Shown here in pieces: positions 9,401 through 18,500 of a stretch of 64,000 nucleotides of DNA. The translations under genes were made by a program, and so were the position numbers. The notes beneath the pieces are model-generated. The model had not been told where the DNA came from. It was given only the letters and a program-made list of their open reading frames with translations, and did not search any database. The stretch comes from an uncultured Shewanella sp. (GTDB lineage: Bacteria; Pseudomonadota; Gammaproteobacteria; Enterobacterales; Shewanellaceae): contig NZ_CANMWS010000005.1 of NCBI RefSeq assembly GCF_947501665.1, positions 1 to 64,000 of the forward strand. Reading direction: 5' to 3'. The number at the start of each line of letters is the position of its first letter. Position 1 is the first letter of the stretch.

Positions 9401-9825
9401 AATCCAGAACGATAAATCGCGCTGGACTTTCCAGAATCGGTTTCACCGAACACCACGAACCAAGGCAGTACATACAGAGGGTTACCTAAATTTTTTAACC
9501 GTGACTCTCTTAACGTATTAACCCCTTCCAGCCAACGTTCTTGCAGTTGTAATTGCCTTAATCTGTTCTCTTCTTTGGCAGATTCAATTAAACTATTATC
9601 GTATTCAACGACGCGATTAACAAAAGCCCGTTCTCTATGCCTTAAAACATAAACACGTATTAAATAAATTAAGCCAACAATGCCAGCGATACCCGACAGG
9701 ATGGCTGCACCTATCCACCATGGCCACTCTTTTAATGAGACCAAGTAGAAAACACCGCCTGACACCGCCACAATCAAGATAATGATGAAGAGAACCTTTA
9801 ATAAGGTCCATAAGAATTTCCTCAT
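6406..9825 (-). CDS. tssM: Type VI secretion inner-membrane protein TssM (IcmF)
   Basis: TssM spans the inner membrane and periplasm and forms with TssJ and TssL the trans-envelope channel of the T6SS. The 1139-residue protein has two N-terminal membrane segments (about 5-30 and 37-58), a cytoplasmic domain with a Walker A motif GETDSGKSS at about 127-135, and a third membrane segment at about 425-450 (ALVTFLLLTFCFVAIASL), followed by the large periplasmic region of the IcmF/VasK family. Length is within the usual 1100-1250. The Walker A lysine and serine are intact, so nucleotide binding is plausible. The next genes upstream are tssL, tssK and tssJ, and the unknown periplasmic protein follows by three bases. 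Confidence 0.95.
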   Translation of the reverse strand: MRKFLWTLLKVLFIIILIVAVSGGVFYLVSLKEWPWWIGAAILSGIAGIVGLIYLIRVYVLRHRERAFVNRVVEYDNSLIESAKEENRLRQLQLQERWLEGVNTLRESRLKNLGNPLYVLPWFVVFGETDSGKSSAIYRSGLTSILSGVGPVHGARHTQNCDWWFFEEAIIIDTAGRYAVPLTEKSDDEEWSEFLALLLKYRKKEPLNGLVITLPVEKLLDNNEQALRDYGRHIGGRINRVMRIMGARIPIYLMVTKADMIYGFCDFADQLSPDNLKQAFGYTADNTDDITGFVDKALADIINKVDNHLLVLDDIKGGERFLLSSELLALKSSLNTFINSAFSSGKYHEAVLLKGLYFSSAVQPGEEQSQFIGELLPETEGGEIQDENKGSGLFLYDFFSSVLPTHRNVFKPIKEFLRWKTISANIALVTFLLLTFCFVAIASLNFSKDHELMAKLQTQVQASKTPKTVILDDILALGTLRSTITDVEEAYNRWPIPQFGLDWALKRSITESKAFLVKRFADTVLPSTDEILYSHLKHVETEESTPIVGDTIVHLAWRLKEIEEKLNQIPHQKEGLGYQEWMTLDKRLLGIEISYQATFALLYDAYIDWQTDTETLQYLASTTRSALSDVVLNRKDWHWITTWAGSSNNSVPVKAADFWSQTFKSNSTLSGAYTKDGYNAIQKLIAILKTTSNDKTVAVQINRFWNLYGAEYVQQWQRFSRQFNVSTKALTLEDKRLIMQRMAGKDNPYMLMQKKMLEELQAIQPIYTVNLDDLTLSQAIIKDYWEKKENESKDIKKGVNAIIGAVSNISDPVYFKKVNDGILAYQQFQKGLSEIVPDVSTINASFNSASTILSNSDPKSPITQTMIAADSLDQILEDRDTQFDAGDIYRNSVQFVLSAEMELAACALQNYWESDVYGALKYIPADEQESRLFTKGGLLSKFIDGPAKGFVERRADGWHPKSFQGLSIPFKKDFFQFVERGAYLEQKVKSAYNVTIANVPMSINGSAALKPKSVSLKLQCASGEISLDNYNFPASQLFKWEPSNCGATTLDVRFDGLNITKTYSGSLGFQKFLTDFRTGQKTFKPSDFPSHEKELTQMGMKWLTLSYKINGGVPIIALAKSNSLSVPLTIAECSVDSVR

Positions 9826-9923
9826 TAAATGCCCTCTCGTGTTTGTGAACTAATAAAATACAGGTTTATCACATATTGAAAAATATAAGATGCAAAACTC
9901 ATGATTTTCTGCTCCTATTGATA

Positions 9924-10583
9924 TTAAACTAAGTTAAACAGCAGAACTTGATACAATATAAAGATAAGTGCAGAACCAAAAACAGCGCTCAAAATTAACA
10001 TCAACATAAAAAAGTCTAGCCAACGCCACTGGATTAAAGGGGGGCTTTTCTCAACGGGAGAAAGTGTATTAAATAATGCCCCTTCTGTATTAGGCTCCAA
10101 TGCTTCGATAACCCTTTGCTTAATTGATAACAGTTCTTTTTTATCACTTCCAAAATATTTACCTTCCACTCCCATCGTTAAGCAACGCGCATATACATGC
10201 AAAGCATTCTTGATGGCTTGACGAGAAAAAGTATCAGCGGGAGTGTCATCCATTGCATGAAAACGCTCAAGAATATTATCTAAACGACTAAAAAATTCTT
10301 CCCCACCACAATGGGTATTAAAAAAACGCGCCTGCAATGGGATCCAAGGCTGAGATTTTGACCATTCAGACAAAAGTAACTTTTCGTCAGCCCAAGTGTA
10401 AATAGCAAATTTTGCATCATCAAAAAAATCATCGCGACTAAACAGCTTTTTAGCTTCTTTATCCGCTTTATCTCGATAAGTATCTAAATACTCAGCAATG
10501 TCATTTTCAGGAATACTATATTGACCATTATGCACAGACAGTACCGCTGACATAAAAGGTTGATAGATACTTAATATATCCAT
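9924..10583 (-). CDS. tssL: Type VI secretion inner-membrane protein TssL (DotU)
   Basis: TssL is the tail-anchored inner-membrane partner of TssM. The 219-residue product has the DotU/ImpK cytoplasmic helical domain (with FAIYTWADEKLLLSEW and FFSRLDNILERF) and one C-terminal membrane helix (about 187-212, FFMLMLILSAVFGSALIFIL). There is no peptidoglycan-binding OmpA extension. An ATG at 10583 is chosen because GAGG lies eight bases before it and because it sits two bases after the tssK stop; the longer frame to 10619 would overlap tssK. A gap of about 98 bases separates it from tssM. Confidence 0.93.
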   Translation of the reverse strand: MDILSIYQPFMSAVLSVHNGQYSIPENDIAEYLDTYRDKADKEAKKLFSRDDFFDDAKFAIYTWADEKLLLSEWSKSQPWIPLQARFFNTHCGGEEFFSRLDNILERFHAMDDTPADTFSRQAIKNALHVYARCLTMGVEGKYFGSDKKELLSIKQRVIEALEPNTEGALFNTLSPVEKSPPLIQWRWLDFFMLMLILSAVFGSALIFILYQVLLFNLV

Positions 10584-10585
10584 AA

Positions 10586-11959
10586 TTAGCCTCGAGTGAC
10601 GTAAAGTGTTGCTTGGCAATCAGCATCACTAACCCAATACATACTTAACTTTTTATCTTCTCGAACCGCATCCCATAGAGGCGAGGTAACATCAATTTCA
10701 CAATACACGCCTTGCTCATTTTGCGGTAAGCTCATTGGTCTATCTTCTAGCAGCTTTAACGGGATCCCAGAAACAGCATGCGCTAATAATGAAGACAATG
10801 ACCCCGTAGAAGACAAGCGGATCATACGCGATAGCTGTTCATTAAACTGCTCTTCTGATACACCAGTAAAAAGAATACAATAACGATATTCTTCTTTCAG
10901 GGAAGCATCGGGCAATGAAAGAGACCATATCCCTTTTTGATCGGTAAAAGATAAAACATACTCCGGCCCAACCATAATGCCCTGTAACGAACGCTCAATT
11001 TGTTCAGCCAAGACAGAAAAAACATGATTAAGATTAGTATGCTCATAATGAGGCCAACGTTGATTGAGCTCATCATCAGACACTGAAATATCCACAATAA
11101 AACTGCTCATTTCAGCCACAACTTCACATAAGGCAGACCAGACATCTCGAGGATGAATAACGGGTGTTTCAATCACGTTTTGGATTAACCAAGCGCAACG
11201 ATTTAAAGAACGTATAGCCAATAAAATTTCATATTGGCCTTGTGCACTTTGCTGACCTAACGTATTGGGTTGTTTAAAGCGCTCTAGCTGCCTCGCTCTT
11301 GACACAACTTTAGCACTCACATCTTCCAATAAATGATCAAGTCGTGGCCATAACTTCGCATTCACAACAGGAGGGATAAAAGATTTATGAAACCGAATTT
11401 CATTACCATCTTGTTCTAATACCGCCACAGGCATGAGCATATAATCACCCGCCGCCTCTATTTCATCTTCCCAGAAAAACTTCAATAAATATTTTAATGG
11501 TTGTGAATGCCCCTCCACACCATTTGAATATAAATCAGGAATCGTCTCAGGCGTTTCATTCACAATAAAACGAGTATCCAGCGTGGGGGATAATGCTGAA
11601 TCATCAACTTCTACCACATTACTTCTTTCACTATCCCATTGCCTCAAGCCTATGTAAACATTGAAAGATTGCCCCGTCTTTATCCACTCATCATCAAAAT
11701 AACGTGAAATCACCTCAGCATTGTCAGGGATACTGCACAAAGAGCCATCTTGAAAAAGAATTTCACCACTGGTAAGGACTAAACGCTTATCCAATAGAGC
11801 GTTTGATTGTATTTCGAGAGATAGCACTCCCCACATATCATTATGAAGCAGCTGAGCGGTTCTCGACATTTTCTGCTGATGAAATTGAGACTCCAGCTGG
11901 AAATGTTGTGGCTGTAATAATAAACCTTGATGCCAGTAGACTTGTTTATTCACTTTCAA
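10586..11959 (-). CDS. tssK: Type VI secretion baseplate protein TssK
   Basis: TssK forms trimers that connect the T6SS baseplate to the TssJLM membrane complex. The 457-residue protein begins with the diagnostic VYWHQGLLLQPQHFQLES and has family-typical later segments such as LPDASLKEEYRYCILF near the C-terminal TssL/TssM-contacting region. Length is typical (about 445-450). The start appears to be TTG (or GTG two codons later), with GAGG seven bases before the TTG. It follows the tssJ stop by nine bases and abuts tssL. Confidence 0.95.
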   Translation of the reverse strand: MKVNKQVYWHQGLLLQPQHFQLESQFHQQKMSRTAQLLHNDMWGVLSLEIQSNALLDKRLVLTSGEILFQDGSLCSIPDNAEVISRYFDDEWIKTGQSFNVYIGLRQWDSERSNVVEVDDSALSPTLDTRFIVNETPETIPDLYSNGVEGHSQPLKYLLKFFWEDEIEAAGDYMLMPVAVLEQDGNEIRFHKSFIPPVVNAKLWPRLDHLLEDVSAKVVSRARQLERFKQPNTLGQQSAQGQYEILLAIRSLNRCAWLIQNVIETPVIHPRDVWSALCEVVAEMSSFIVDISVSDDELNQRWPHYEHTNLNHVFSVLAEQIERSLQGIMVGPEYVLSFTDQKGIWSLSLPDASLKEEYRYCILFTGVSEEQFNEQLSRMIRLSSTGSLSSLLAHAVSGIPLKLLEDRPMSLPQNEQGVYCEIDVTSPLWDAVREDKKLSMYWVSDADCQATLYVTRG

Positions 11960-11968
11960 ATGGCGACC

Positions 11969-12541
11969 TCACTTACTGTTTTTTTTAACTTCATCATTTT
12001 GACGTAAAGTATCTTCATTAAAACTCAAGGATACAGAGAGAACTTCAGGGGTATACCAATCTTTAGACCACCACCACATGCCAGTCTCAGATTGTTGCAC
12101 TGGCACATCATAAACAGCCGTCACTTGGGCTCCTTTATTAACATATCCAGCAACAACGCCAAAAAATTTCGTTTTATCGAAACGATCAAAATTGCCAATC
12201 CATTTTGAACCTGGCTGCAAGAATATACGTTCGCTTTGTGTCACTGAGTTATCAAAGCGGTTACATGCCAACATAATATTAATGCCATTAGCTGTCGAAG
12301 CATACTCAACGAATTTAGCCTTATCAGATAACTGATACACGCATAACATCAAGCTATGAGCTTGACCATCATACCAATTCAATTTATCGGTTGCAGAGAT
12401 ACTCATTTTTATCGCTTTAGGTTGCCATTGCCATTTTATTGCATCTGGACTTGAGGCTGGCGTACCGGCGGTTTGAGGCTTAGGATCACTCGCACACCCC
12501 ACCAATAATACAGAGATAAAAAAAATGAGGTATCGATACAT
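11969..12541 (-). CDS. tssJ: Type VI secretion outer-membrane lipoprotein TssJ
   Basis: TssJ (VasD/Lip) is the outer-membrane lipoprotein of the TssJLM envelope complex. The 190-residue product has a lipoprotein signal peptide with the lipobox LLVGC at about residues 13-17, a Pro/Ser-rich spacer, and a transthyretin-like beta domain with the family pattern DKLNWYDGQAHSLMLCVYQL and RIFLQPGSKW. An ATG at 12541 is chosen because AAGGA lies eight bases before it and the signal peptide then starts MYRYLIFF; the upstream start would add six polar residues. It lies between the TIR-like gene and tssK. Confidence 0.9.
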   Translation of the reverse strand: MYRYLIFFISVLLVGCASDPKPQTAGTPASSPDAIKWQWQPKAIKMSISATDKLNWYDGQAHSLMLCVYQLSDKAKFVEYASTANGINIMLACNRFDNSVTQSERIFLQPGSKWIGNFDRFDKTKFFGVVAGYVNKGAQVTAVYDVPVQQSETGMWWWSKDWYTPEVLSVSLSFNEDTLRQNDEVKKNSK

Positions 12542-12589
12542 AATACTGTTCCTTAACATATTATTTTTACAACGAGTCCTGCAAAGTGA

Positions 12590-13351
12590 CTAAAAATAAC
12601 ACCGATACAACTCTGCATTCTCATTCTTAATGGGGCTTTCACCAAATAAAATTGACTCTGGGATCCCTTTTATTCGAATATAATAGCTCTCTCCTGCCGC
12701 TAATGTATTCTCTACGCCCCAGCCAATAAATTCAATGCCGTCTACTTCAAGTTTCATCCCTTTGTAAGGATAAGACAAGATTGCTTTTTGTGGTAGTTTA
12801 CCGGAAGGACCAACACCATGAGCATCAATTTCAGCTCCTGATAACGCAATCATTGCGCCTTCCCAGTCATGGCTCTCTGGGCCAACTTCAAACCACGTAC
12901 CCACCCCCATGATAGCATGGCAATTCAGCCGATACTCAGCTTCAATAACAGGTAAGACCTTAGCCGTAGCGGCTAATAACTTCACCCCTAAAACAGCCGA
13001 ACTGGTATATTCGCACGCCGATAAGTAAGTCAAGTTATCAGCAACAAGAGAGTGATCAATGCCTGAAATAAACACAGGAAAAGTATCTCCCTTTAACTGT
13101 CTTATTTGCATTAAAGCCAAATTCAATGAAAAACGATTATGTTCATTTTCAAATGCCGCTGGAGCAATTAAAATCACCCAAGCATCAGCTTTTTTCAGTT
13201 CTTCAGTGGGTAGCTCCCAGCCTTTATTCTTATCATATTCAGGCCAAAAATGCCCTTTCACATCCAAGCCATATTTATGCAATGCGGTAAATATGGCCTT
13301 AGACGTTGTTTCATCTTTATCAAAAGCACTGATCCAAACTGTTTTTTTCAT
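12590..13351 (-). CDS. TIR-like domain protein in T6SS cluster
   Basis: The first 130 or so residues of this 253-residue protein look like a TIR/flavodoxin-like fold: an opening strand (KKTVWISAFDKDE), a helix, then ELKKADAWVILIAPAAFENE, matching the box-2 pattern in which a strand ending in ILI-P is followed by a loop. In NAD-cleaving bacterial TIR proteins a catalytic Glu follows in a W-x-x-x-E-like context; the corresponding stretch here is HNRFSLNLALMQ, with no Glu. The C-terminal 110 residues form a separate beta-rich domain that I cannot assign. It lies between the PAAR-like gene and tssJ, transcribed with both. It could be a cargo protein, an adaptor or a structural component; enzyme activity is doubtful from the sequence. 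Confidence 0.6.
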   Translation of the reverse strand: MKKTVWISAFDKDETTSKAIFTALHKYGLDVKGHFWPEYDKNKGWELPTEELKKADAWVILIAPAAFENEHNRFSLNLALMQIRQLKGDTFPVFISGIDHSLVADNLTYLSACEYTSSAVLGVKLLAATAKVLPVIEAEYRLNCHAIMGVGTWFEVGPESHDWEGAMIALSGAEIDAHGVGPSGKLPQKAILSYPYKGMKLEVDGIEFIGWGVENTLAAGESYYIRIKGIPESILFGESPIKNENAELYRCYF

Positions 13352-13372
13352 GAATTTATCCCTTACATACCG

Positions 13373-13777
13373 TTATTTAAGCACCAGAACTTTCACTTGA
13401 GAAGGGGCCAATGTGACACCAGGACAATTAGGTGACATGCCATTTTGCCCCGTAGTACTGGTTAACCTTTGACAAGGAACCCCTCCCACAATCACGCCTA
13501 CACTCCCCATTATATAAGTTGTTGGTCCCATCATCATACCCGAAGCTACTCCCCCCACCGCCCCTGCATTATCACCATTACTGAGTGTCACCATCGAAGA
13601 TTGATTAATGGTTGGCGCACCATCCATTAACACATTAATCGCTGCAGTCGCAGGATTACACATGGTTCCTTCTGATATATTAGGATAAGGAATTGGAGTA
13701 ACGGCAGGTCCAACAACCGTATTACACACATCGGGGAAACCTAAATTCATGCCACCTAAGGTTGTATTTGCAAACAT
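13373..13777 (-). CDS. PAAR-like spike-tip protein (DUF4150)
   Basis: This 134-residue protein has the signature of the PAAR-like DUF4150 (Tox-PAAR-like) family: the N-terminal pattern GGMNLGFPDVCNTVVGPAVT leading to TPIPYPN, a Gly-rich middle, and a late conserved region VIVGGVPCQRLTS. Such proteins cap the VgrG spike of the T6SS and carry toxins. Here there is no C-terminal extension, so any effector must be separate. Three ATG codons are in tandem; the third, at 13777, is chosen because AAGGAG lies six bases before it. It is located between DUF3540 and the TIR-like protein, the usual DUF2169-DUF3540-DUF4150 neighbourhood. Confidence 0.85.
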   Translation of the reverse strand: MFANTTLGGMNLGFPDVCNTVVGPAVTPIPYPNISEGTMCNPATAAINVLMDGAPTINQSSMVTLSNGDNAGAVGGVASGMMMGPTTYIMGSVGVIVGGVPCQRLTSTTGQNGMSPNCPGVTLAPSQVKVLVLK

Positions 13778-13817
13778 CATCATCTCCTTACTACATATTA
13801 TTCATTCAATGACAGGC

Positions 13818-14483
13818 TTAACCTAAGTGAATTTTTTCAGCATCAAGTACCATTTGCTCATCAGCAGTGCTCACAATATTGTTAGCATGTACTTGCAACT
13901 CACCTTCCACTAACTCTCGACTGCTGCCCGCTTGCTTCTCATCATGGTCTCGAATAACCTGAAAACGCTCACCTAAACGGGAAAGCCACATTTCAACAAC
14001 ATGATCAACTTTATCCGCCACAACATTCATTAATTTACTGATCACATGGGTTTTATTCGCCACTAAGCTTGCTTCTTGACTTTGAACGGCTAAGGTTTGA
14101 CTATTACTGGTTATCGCATCCGCTTGCATATTGATATTATGCGTTGCTTGAGTTGCGACATCACTTCCTGACAACTGTAACTTTCCAGCAACATTCAATG
14201 ATAAATCACCTTGATGACTAATCTGAGCTTGATGTGGATCTTGCTGTACCAGTATAGATAACAGCCAACCTTCATGTTGTTCATCAATTGCCACAAGACA
14301 TAAATCACCCACACTGGGTTGCAATAAACATCCAGCAGCCAGCTGAACAAGACAAGGCTTACCCGCCACTAATACCGTGACATGACTTTTCTCTGTCGAT
14401 GTACTGTCATCCAAAGAAACGACGGTACCTGTTTCCATCTCAAAATGACTTAAACTGTTCTTAACAAATGGTATTGCATTCAT
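13818..14483 (-). CDS. DUF3540 T6SS accessory protein
   Basis: The 221-residue protein has an N-terminal beta-barrel-like domain of about 85 residues (HVTVLVAGKPCLVQLAAGCL, DLCLVAIDEQHEGWLLSIL) and then a repetitive beta segment (LSLNVAGKLQLSGSDV ... INMQADAITSNSQTLAVQSQ) followed by a helical tail, the layout of the DUF3540 family. The repeat part resembles the beta-helix of VgrG spikes, which suggests that it joins or adapts to a spike. The ATG at 14483 follows an AAGGGG ribosome site; the longer frame would run into the preceding pentapeptide gene. Exact function is not established to my knowledge; the family is found beside DUF2169 and DUF4150 genes in T6SS loci. Confidence 0.8.
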   Translation of the reverse strand: MNAIPFVKNSLSHFEMETGTVVSLDDSTSTEKSHVTVLVAGKPCLVQLAAGCLLQPSVGDLCLVAIDEQHEGWLLSILVQQDPHQAQISHQGDLSLNVAGKLQLSGSDVATQATHNINMQADAITSNSQTLAVQSQEASLVANKTHVISKLMNVVADKVDHVVEMWLSRLGERFQVIRDHDEKQAGSSRELVEGELQVHANNIVSTADEQMVLDAEKIHLG

Positions 14484-14484
14484 T

Positions 14485-15540
14485 TTACACCCCTTTAGAC
14501 CATTGCTCTGCTTCAGCTCTATCCGGATCTGTCCCAGTCGCACCTAATTTATTAGCATTGCCCCAATAAGTATCTTTAGTCAACGTTTGGTGGAACTTTG
14601 CTCCCATTAAATTTGCCCCGCTAAAATTAGCTTCCGTTAAATTTGCATGGGCGAAATCCACGTATTCTGCCGTCACATTTTTAAAGCACGTTCGATAAGC
14701 CACGGCTGAAGCCCAAATAGACTGTGATATATTAGCTCCCGTCAAGTTAACTTGAGACATATCAGCCCCCTCAAAACAACAACCATGACACACTGCCTTT
14801 TCCAAATCCGATTTGGATAAATCCGATCCCATAAATGCACTAAAACTGGCTTGTACACCTCTTAATGTCGCGCCGGTTAATTGACTTTGATTCACATAAC
14901 AATGCGCTAAAGTACAATCAGCCAAGTCTACCTCAGTCAAATCACATTCATTTAATTGCAATGCAAAAAAGTGAACTTTTTCAAAACGATTAGTGGATAA
15001 ATCAATGTTCGATATTGATGATTTTTCAAACTGAGTTCGAACAAAAATAGAGTCCGTTAAGGTCACTTTTTGAAAAGCAGATTTTTCAATCTTGGTATCA
15101 ATAAAATGAATGTTTGAAAGTGCTGTTCCCGTCATGGCCAATGTTTTTAAAGTGGTCGCGCAAAAATCAATATGCTTAGCCGTCCCCTCTTTAAACACAC
15201 TTAAATGATGAACCGCTCCGTTAAAGTTGACCCGTTCCATTTCACAAGCAGTAAATGCCACTTGTTTACATTGAATTTCCTCTGCATCAACATTAATAAA
15301 CTGACATTCATCAAAAATCACCCCCTTTAATATACTCTGAGACCAAATAGTCTGAATAAATTGGCAATTTTTAAAACGACATTGACTCAATGTTAACCCA
15401 GATAGATTCGCCCGAGTAAAATCACAATCAACGAAAATCACTTTTTGTAATGTAATACCTGACCAATCCTGCCCTTCAAAACTGGCATTTTGATGATGAC
15501 ATTGACGTTGTAAGGTATCGACAAGATCAATCTTGCTCAT
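14485..15540 (-). CDS. Pentapeptide-repeat protein (module 1)
   Basis: The 351-residue protein is almost wholly built of pentapeptide repeats A(D/N)LXX, for example DFTRANLSGLTLSQCRFKNC near the start and YVDFAHANLTEANFSGANLM near the end, which fold as a right-handed quadrilateral beta-helix. It has no signal peptide or membrane segment. It overlaps the 3' end of the DUF2169 gene by 14 bases, and AGGAG sits seven bases before its ATG, so the two are translationally coupled. A paralogue of the same length and position lies in module 2 (21993-23081). Such proteins accompany DUF2169 genes in T6SS clusters and are taken as loading or scaffold factors; this role is inferred. Confidence 0.85.
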   Translation of the reverse strand: MSKIDLVDTLQRQCHHQNASFEGQDWSGITLQKVIFVDCDFTRANLSGLTLSQCRFKNCQFIQTIWSQSILKGVIFDECQFINVDAEEIQCKQVAFTACEMERVNFNGAVHHLSVFKEGTAKHIDFCATTLKTLAMTGTALSNIHFIDTKIEKSAFQKVTLTDSIFVRTQFEKSSISNIDLSTNRFEKVHFFALQLNECDLTEVDLADCTLAHCYVNQSQLTGATLRGVQASFSAFMGSDLSKSDLEKAVCHGCCFEGADMSQVNLTGANISQSIWASAVAYRTCFKNVTAEYVDFAHANLTEANFSGANLMGAKFHQTLTKDTYWGNANKLGATGTDPDRAEAEQWSKGV

Positions 15541-18500
15541 TCAAGTACTCCTGCTTATCGGCTAATAACGTTGCCTTGAAATTACAATCTTTAACTTGAG
15601 TACTTCCTACCACTACTTTACGTAAATCACTGTTATAAAGATTACTTCGATTTAACGACGCCGCGGTTAATGTCGAACGCATAAAATTAGCTTGCATTGC
15701 ATTCACATCATTCATTTGTGCGCCCGTAAAGTTACTACGCATACACATGGCTTTCTGTAAGTTTGCACCATTAAAATCAGCTTGTATTGCTTGGGTATTT
15801 CCCATGAAAGTACGGGTTAAATTACTACCTGATAATACAGCTTGAGATAAATTGACATCAGCTAAATTAGCTTGGCTCAAATCACACGCTTTCATATTCA
15901 CTTTGACTAATGACGCAGTACCAAAACGAGCATTGACCATCGCAGCACTCGAGAAATTAGAACCATCCATTTTAGCCGCCCAAAAAAGCGCAGAAGGCAA
16001 CTTGGCACTTTGCCAATCACTTTCTAAGGCTGAAATTTTATAGCACTTAACTCGCTCAGCATCGACTCGTTTCGCGCTCACATTATCCATTTGAGCATTA
16101 AGAAAAGCACCTTTAGTCAAAATACTATCATCAAGAATGGCGGATGAAAAGTTCGCTTTTATTGCCATAATATTTTCTAAATCAGCATGTTGAATAGATG
16201 CATCACTAAAGTTAGCTTGTTTTACCATGGCCTTTTTCAAATTTGAATGAGATAATTGCGCCTCAGTAAACTGACTTTCAGCTAATAATGCTTTTTCAAA
16301 TGAAGCTCCTCGCGCATTAACTTTATCAAAAATAGATTTACTTGCTATCACGTTATCAAACCGACTTTGTGCGATATTTGACTGAGTAAAGTTTGCTTCA
16401 TTTAATATTGAACGGGAAAAATCAGCACCGGATAAATCTAGCAAGGATAGATCCACATTCGATAAATCTTTTTCAACCAGTGACCAGCCCTTGCTGTGAT
16501 AGTCAATCACTTGTTCCCGAGTGAGCTTTTCAAAGCGTGTATTTTCCGTTTTCTGCTGTTTTAATGCTGCTAATTTAGGTTCTGCTTCTTCGGCTAAAGC
16601 TGATAATCTATTCGTGACATCAGTGAAGGTCTCCCCTGCCGCTTTTAATTTATCCAGTGCCGCTTTATCGGTAATTTTTTGGCTACCTGTTGCAATTGCT
16701 TTTTGTGCATCACTGCCCATCTTTTTCACTTCAGCGGCAAGAGACAAGCCACTCGGAGCAGGTGCTTTAACATTGCTTAGCGCATTAAGTACTTTTTCTC
16801 GAGTCGCAGCATTTGGCACATTTTCAAAGTGAGATTTTGCCTTTTCAAATTGAGATAACACCATTTGTTCTGGTGTCATTCCTGGAGTGAGTCCCATCTC
16901 AGCTGATAATTTATCTTTTTGAAAGGCATAAAGTGCTTTAATGTCCACTTTTGGCAGCGCTGGTTTCGCCTGCTGTTTGTTTGTTGTCTCAATTAATGCT
17001 GACATTTTATCATCTATCGGCAATAACTCACTAAACCAACTAAGTAAATCAATTGATTGTCGATAAGCATCTTGCATTAAGATATCATCTTTAAGAGCAA
17101 TAACAGTCACATTAGGGAAAGCATCTATCCAAGGTACCGTGTCCTCAATGCCTTCTTTATATAAAAACAACACGTGACATTCATCAATAGCCGCCTGAGC
17201 CTCATCAGATAAGGTGTCATCGACACTGGGCATTTCAATGATATTTGCCATCATGTGCAAATCTTGCGCTAATAACCACCCAACAGATCGGTCTTGACAA
17301 AGAATAACGGGATTACCGGGAACAATTTCGCTGTGCCAACCCTGAGGCTGACTGCCTTCAACCCAAACATGGTCATTTGTACTAAATAAATTGGGTCTGC
17401 TTTGCAATGCACTAAACTCACCCTCTTGGTATTCAGGGATCAACCAGCCCGCAGGCACAGTGAATACTTTACCCGGTTCAAGCCCCCATTGCTCACTGCG
17501 AAATAAAACTGGTGACTCCAAATATCCCAACATTAACTTTTGACTATTTAACATGCGCAAACCCGCAGAAGTTAATACTTTTGCTTTAGGCTTCATACTG
17601 TCAATGGCTAATGCAACTAATTGACTTGCTTCATCATGCCAAGGATTTTCTGCAAGAGGAGACTCAATTTTTGCGATACCCGCCGCAATATCTTGCTTAG
17701 CTTTCGATAACTTGATGGCTGATTCAGGCGTCGTTGCCTCTGGCAACTTTATGGATTTTAACCCTTTAACAGCTTCACTTTGCACATCCTTAACCTTGGC
17801 TTCCATAGCTGGCATTTGATACTTCATTGAGGCAAATTTAGTGATCCCCCTATCAATACTGGCAATCGCATCTGGAGAAACAGGCATAGTGGCAAGCTTT
17901 GCTTTCATTTCAATTAATTGCTGCATGCTGGCATCTAAACGTTTTGGCGTTTGGGTCATTAAGCTAGCTAATGATGTCTTAGGCGTCGGGATCTCCCCTT
18001 TTGATTGTGCCACTTTAAAGTCAATATAACTCGGCGTATCTTTTAATGTCTTCTTTCCATCTCTTAGTAAAATTTTTGCTTCAGCAAATTTTTCTTTCGC
18101 CGCTTTAACACTTTCGGGCTCCATGGCCTTCGATAGTTTATAATTGACAATATAATCAGAATAATAAGCTAATGACTTGGGTTCACTACGATACTCTTCT
18201 GATACCAAAAGCACATCTTTTACATCCAACGCTTCAGCATCTTTTACTGCAATAGCGCCTCTATAAATCATCACGCCCAATTGTTTATCAGGGAAAAACC
18301 AAACCGTATCACTTTGTAATTTGACTTCCGATACCGCATATTGATTAGCTTCGAGTTCATGACGAATAAAAGCGCGTGGCTGATGAAAAGGTAAAGTGCC
18401 AGAAATGGTTTCTAGCTTAGGATGAAGGTTAATTAATCGATAATCTTCTCCACCAACAAAATCAGAGTCAACTCTTTGATCGGGTGACGATTGATTAAAA

